From the NCBI GenBank assembly GCA_900555975.1, contig USNI01000010.1, positions 1 to 13,183 of the forward strand: a stretch of DNA of 13,183 nt. The letters are read 5' to 3'. Of the stretch, positions 12,659 to 13,183 are shown one piece after another (position 1 is the first letter of the stretch; each line of letters begins with the position of its first letter). The translations under genes and the position numbers were made by a program. Below the pieces are notes generated by a model, which worked only from the letters and a program-made list of their open reading frames with translations, was not told the DNA's origin and ran no database searches. Source of the stretch: an uncultured Desulfovibrio sp. (GTDB lineage Bacteria > Desulfobacterota > Desulfovibrionia > Desulfovibrionales > Desulfovibrionaceae).

Positions 12659-13183
12659 CTACCATGTGGAAAGAAGCACTTGCATGAGATGGATTTCCAG
12701 CCTGGGACCGAGCGCAAAGGCAAGGACGAGAGGTGCAGGCGAGCAGTCGTGTCTTTTGAGAAACAGCGACAGCAGACCGAAGAAGACACACTGAACGGGA
12801 CCGGACAGGCCGTCTGCGCCGACATAGGAGCCGACCATGCAGAGAACGACTATGACGGGCCAGAGCATCCGGAAGGGAACACCGGCAAGCTTTGCCCAGA
12901 AGCCAGCAAGCCCCAGACCGAGGAAAAGCAGCAGAATGTTTCCGAGCAGCAGACAGAAGATCAGTCCCCAGTAGAAGGCAGGCTGCTCGGATGGGAGCAT
13001 GGGACCGGGGACGACTCCGACGATGGTGAGGGCGCCGAGCAGGGCGGCCATGATGGGATTGGTGGGCAGTCCGAGCAGAAGCAGGGGGGCGAACGAGGAC
13101 ATGGCCGCGGCGTTGTTGGATGCTTCCGGACCCGCAAGTCCTTCCCATGCGCCTCTGCCGAACTGTTCGGGATGACGGCTGAG
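12659..13183 (-). CDS. Tripartite tricarboxylate transporter permease TctA, C-terminal part (5' end outside window)
   Basis: The final 174 residues of the large membrane subunit of a TTT uptake system; the frame is open to the window edge. Family hallmarks are FGRGAWEGLAGPEASNNAAA (the conserved 'FGxGxxEGVxAPExANNAAA' loop), PLLLLGLPTNPIMAALLGAL, VGVVPGPML and, near the end, PLVLAFALGPRLEIHLMQVLL. Several hydrophobic spans follow, as expected for the TctA C-terminus. The segment after the ANNAAA loop usually reads LGIPGSATTA; here it is LGLPTNPIMA, an uncommon variant in a highly conserved region. The gene ends with TAG at 12659-12661 and is followed by tctC. A TctB gene is not seen and would have to lie upstream, outside the window. 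Confidence 0.9.
   Translation of the reverse strand, partial: LSRHPEQFGRGAWEGLAGPEASNNAAAMSSFAPLLLLGLPTNPIMAALLGALTIVGVVPGPMLPSEQPAFYWGLIFCLLLGNILLLFLGLGLAGFWAKLAGVPFRMLWPVIVVLCMVGSYVGADGLSGPVQCVFFGLLSLFLKRHDCSPAPLVLAFALGPRLEIHLMQVLLSTW

Noticed and set aside
1..13183. CRISPR arrays, insertion sequences, tRNA or rRNA genes, phage or defence genes
   Set aside because: Looked for regularly spaced repeats, transposase-like frames with terminal repeats and tRNA-like folds; none were seen. The repeats found are isolated terminators or operator-like dyads.

Overview
The window looks like chromosomal DNA from a Desulfovibrionaceae-type bacterium (Desulfovibrio/Bilophila/Mailhella-like). This is inferred from a moderately GC-rich, densely packed gene set, an Hnd/Hyd-type NAD(P)-linked [FeFe] hydrogenase operon, and a tripartite tricarboxylate transporter (TTT). 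No rRNA or other taxonomic marker is present, so the assignment is by family resemblance only. Almost all genes lie on the minus strand; only the first (partial) gene and one tiny membrane-protein gene are on the plus strand.

Layout, left to right. Positions 2-412 hold the C-terminal end of an NhaC-type Na+/H+ antiporter (+). A perfect 16-bp palindromic terminator separates it from a convergent HPP-family membrane protein (537-1076, -). Next come a YitT/DUF2179 membrane protein (1236-2096, -) and a metal-transport cassette on the minus strand. The cassette is a CsoR/RcnR-family repressor (4165-4440) with its own terminator, a promoter whose spacer contains a CsoR-like G-tract operator, and a soft-metal P1B-type ATPase (2207-4064). 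The ATPase reading frame is broken near 3890. Upstream of the repressor is an RlmD/RumA-type rRNA uracil-C5 methyltransferase (4505-5968, -). A divergent 48-residue single-span membrane protein (6221-6367, +) follows and shares a bidirectional terminator with a family-unknown 131-residue protein (6486-6881, -).

The centre-right is a compact three-gene hydrogenase operon on the minus strand: NuoE-like hndA (10782-11267), NuoF-like hndC/hydB (8882-10768) and [FeFe]-hydrogenase hndD/hydA (7112-8857). Start and stop codons are 13 and 24 nt apart, and a strong terminator sits at 7054-7089. Together they would form a cytoplasmic complex coupling NAD(P)H and possibly ferredoxin to H2. The separate HndB subunit of classical Desulfovibrio Hnd is fused to the N-terminus of the NuoF-like subunit, as in HydABC enzymes.

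The right end is a TTT uptake system: the C-terminal third of TctA (12659 to the window edge, -) followed by a periplasmic TctC substrate-binding protein (11475-12476, -). Between them is a strong promoter buried in a 13-bp inverted repeat. The 207-nt gap between tctC and hndA contains an unexplained, highly structured element (11352-11444), the most novel-looking non-coding feature here.

The main points for a second look are the frameshifted metal ATPase, the CsoR-like operator, the structured element in front of the hydrogenase operon, the symmetric promoter palindrome in front of tctC, and the Ser variant in the hydrogenase L1 motif.
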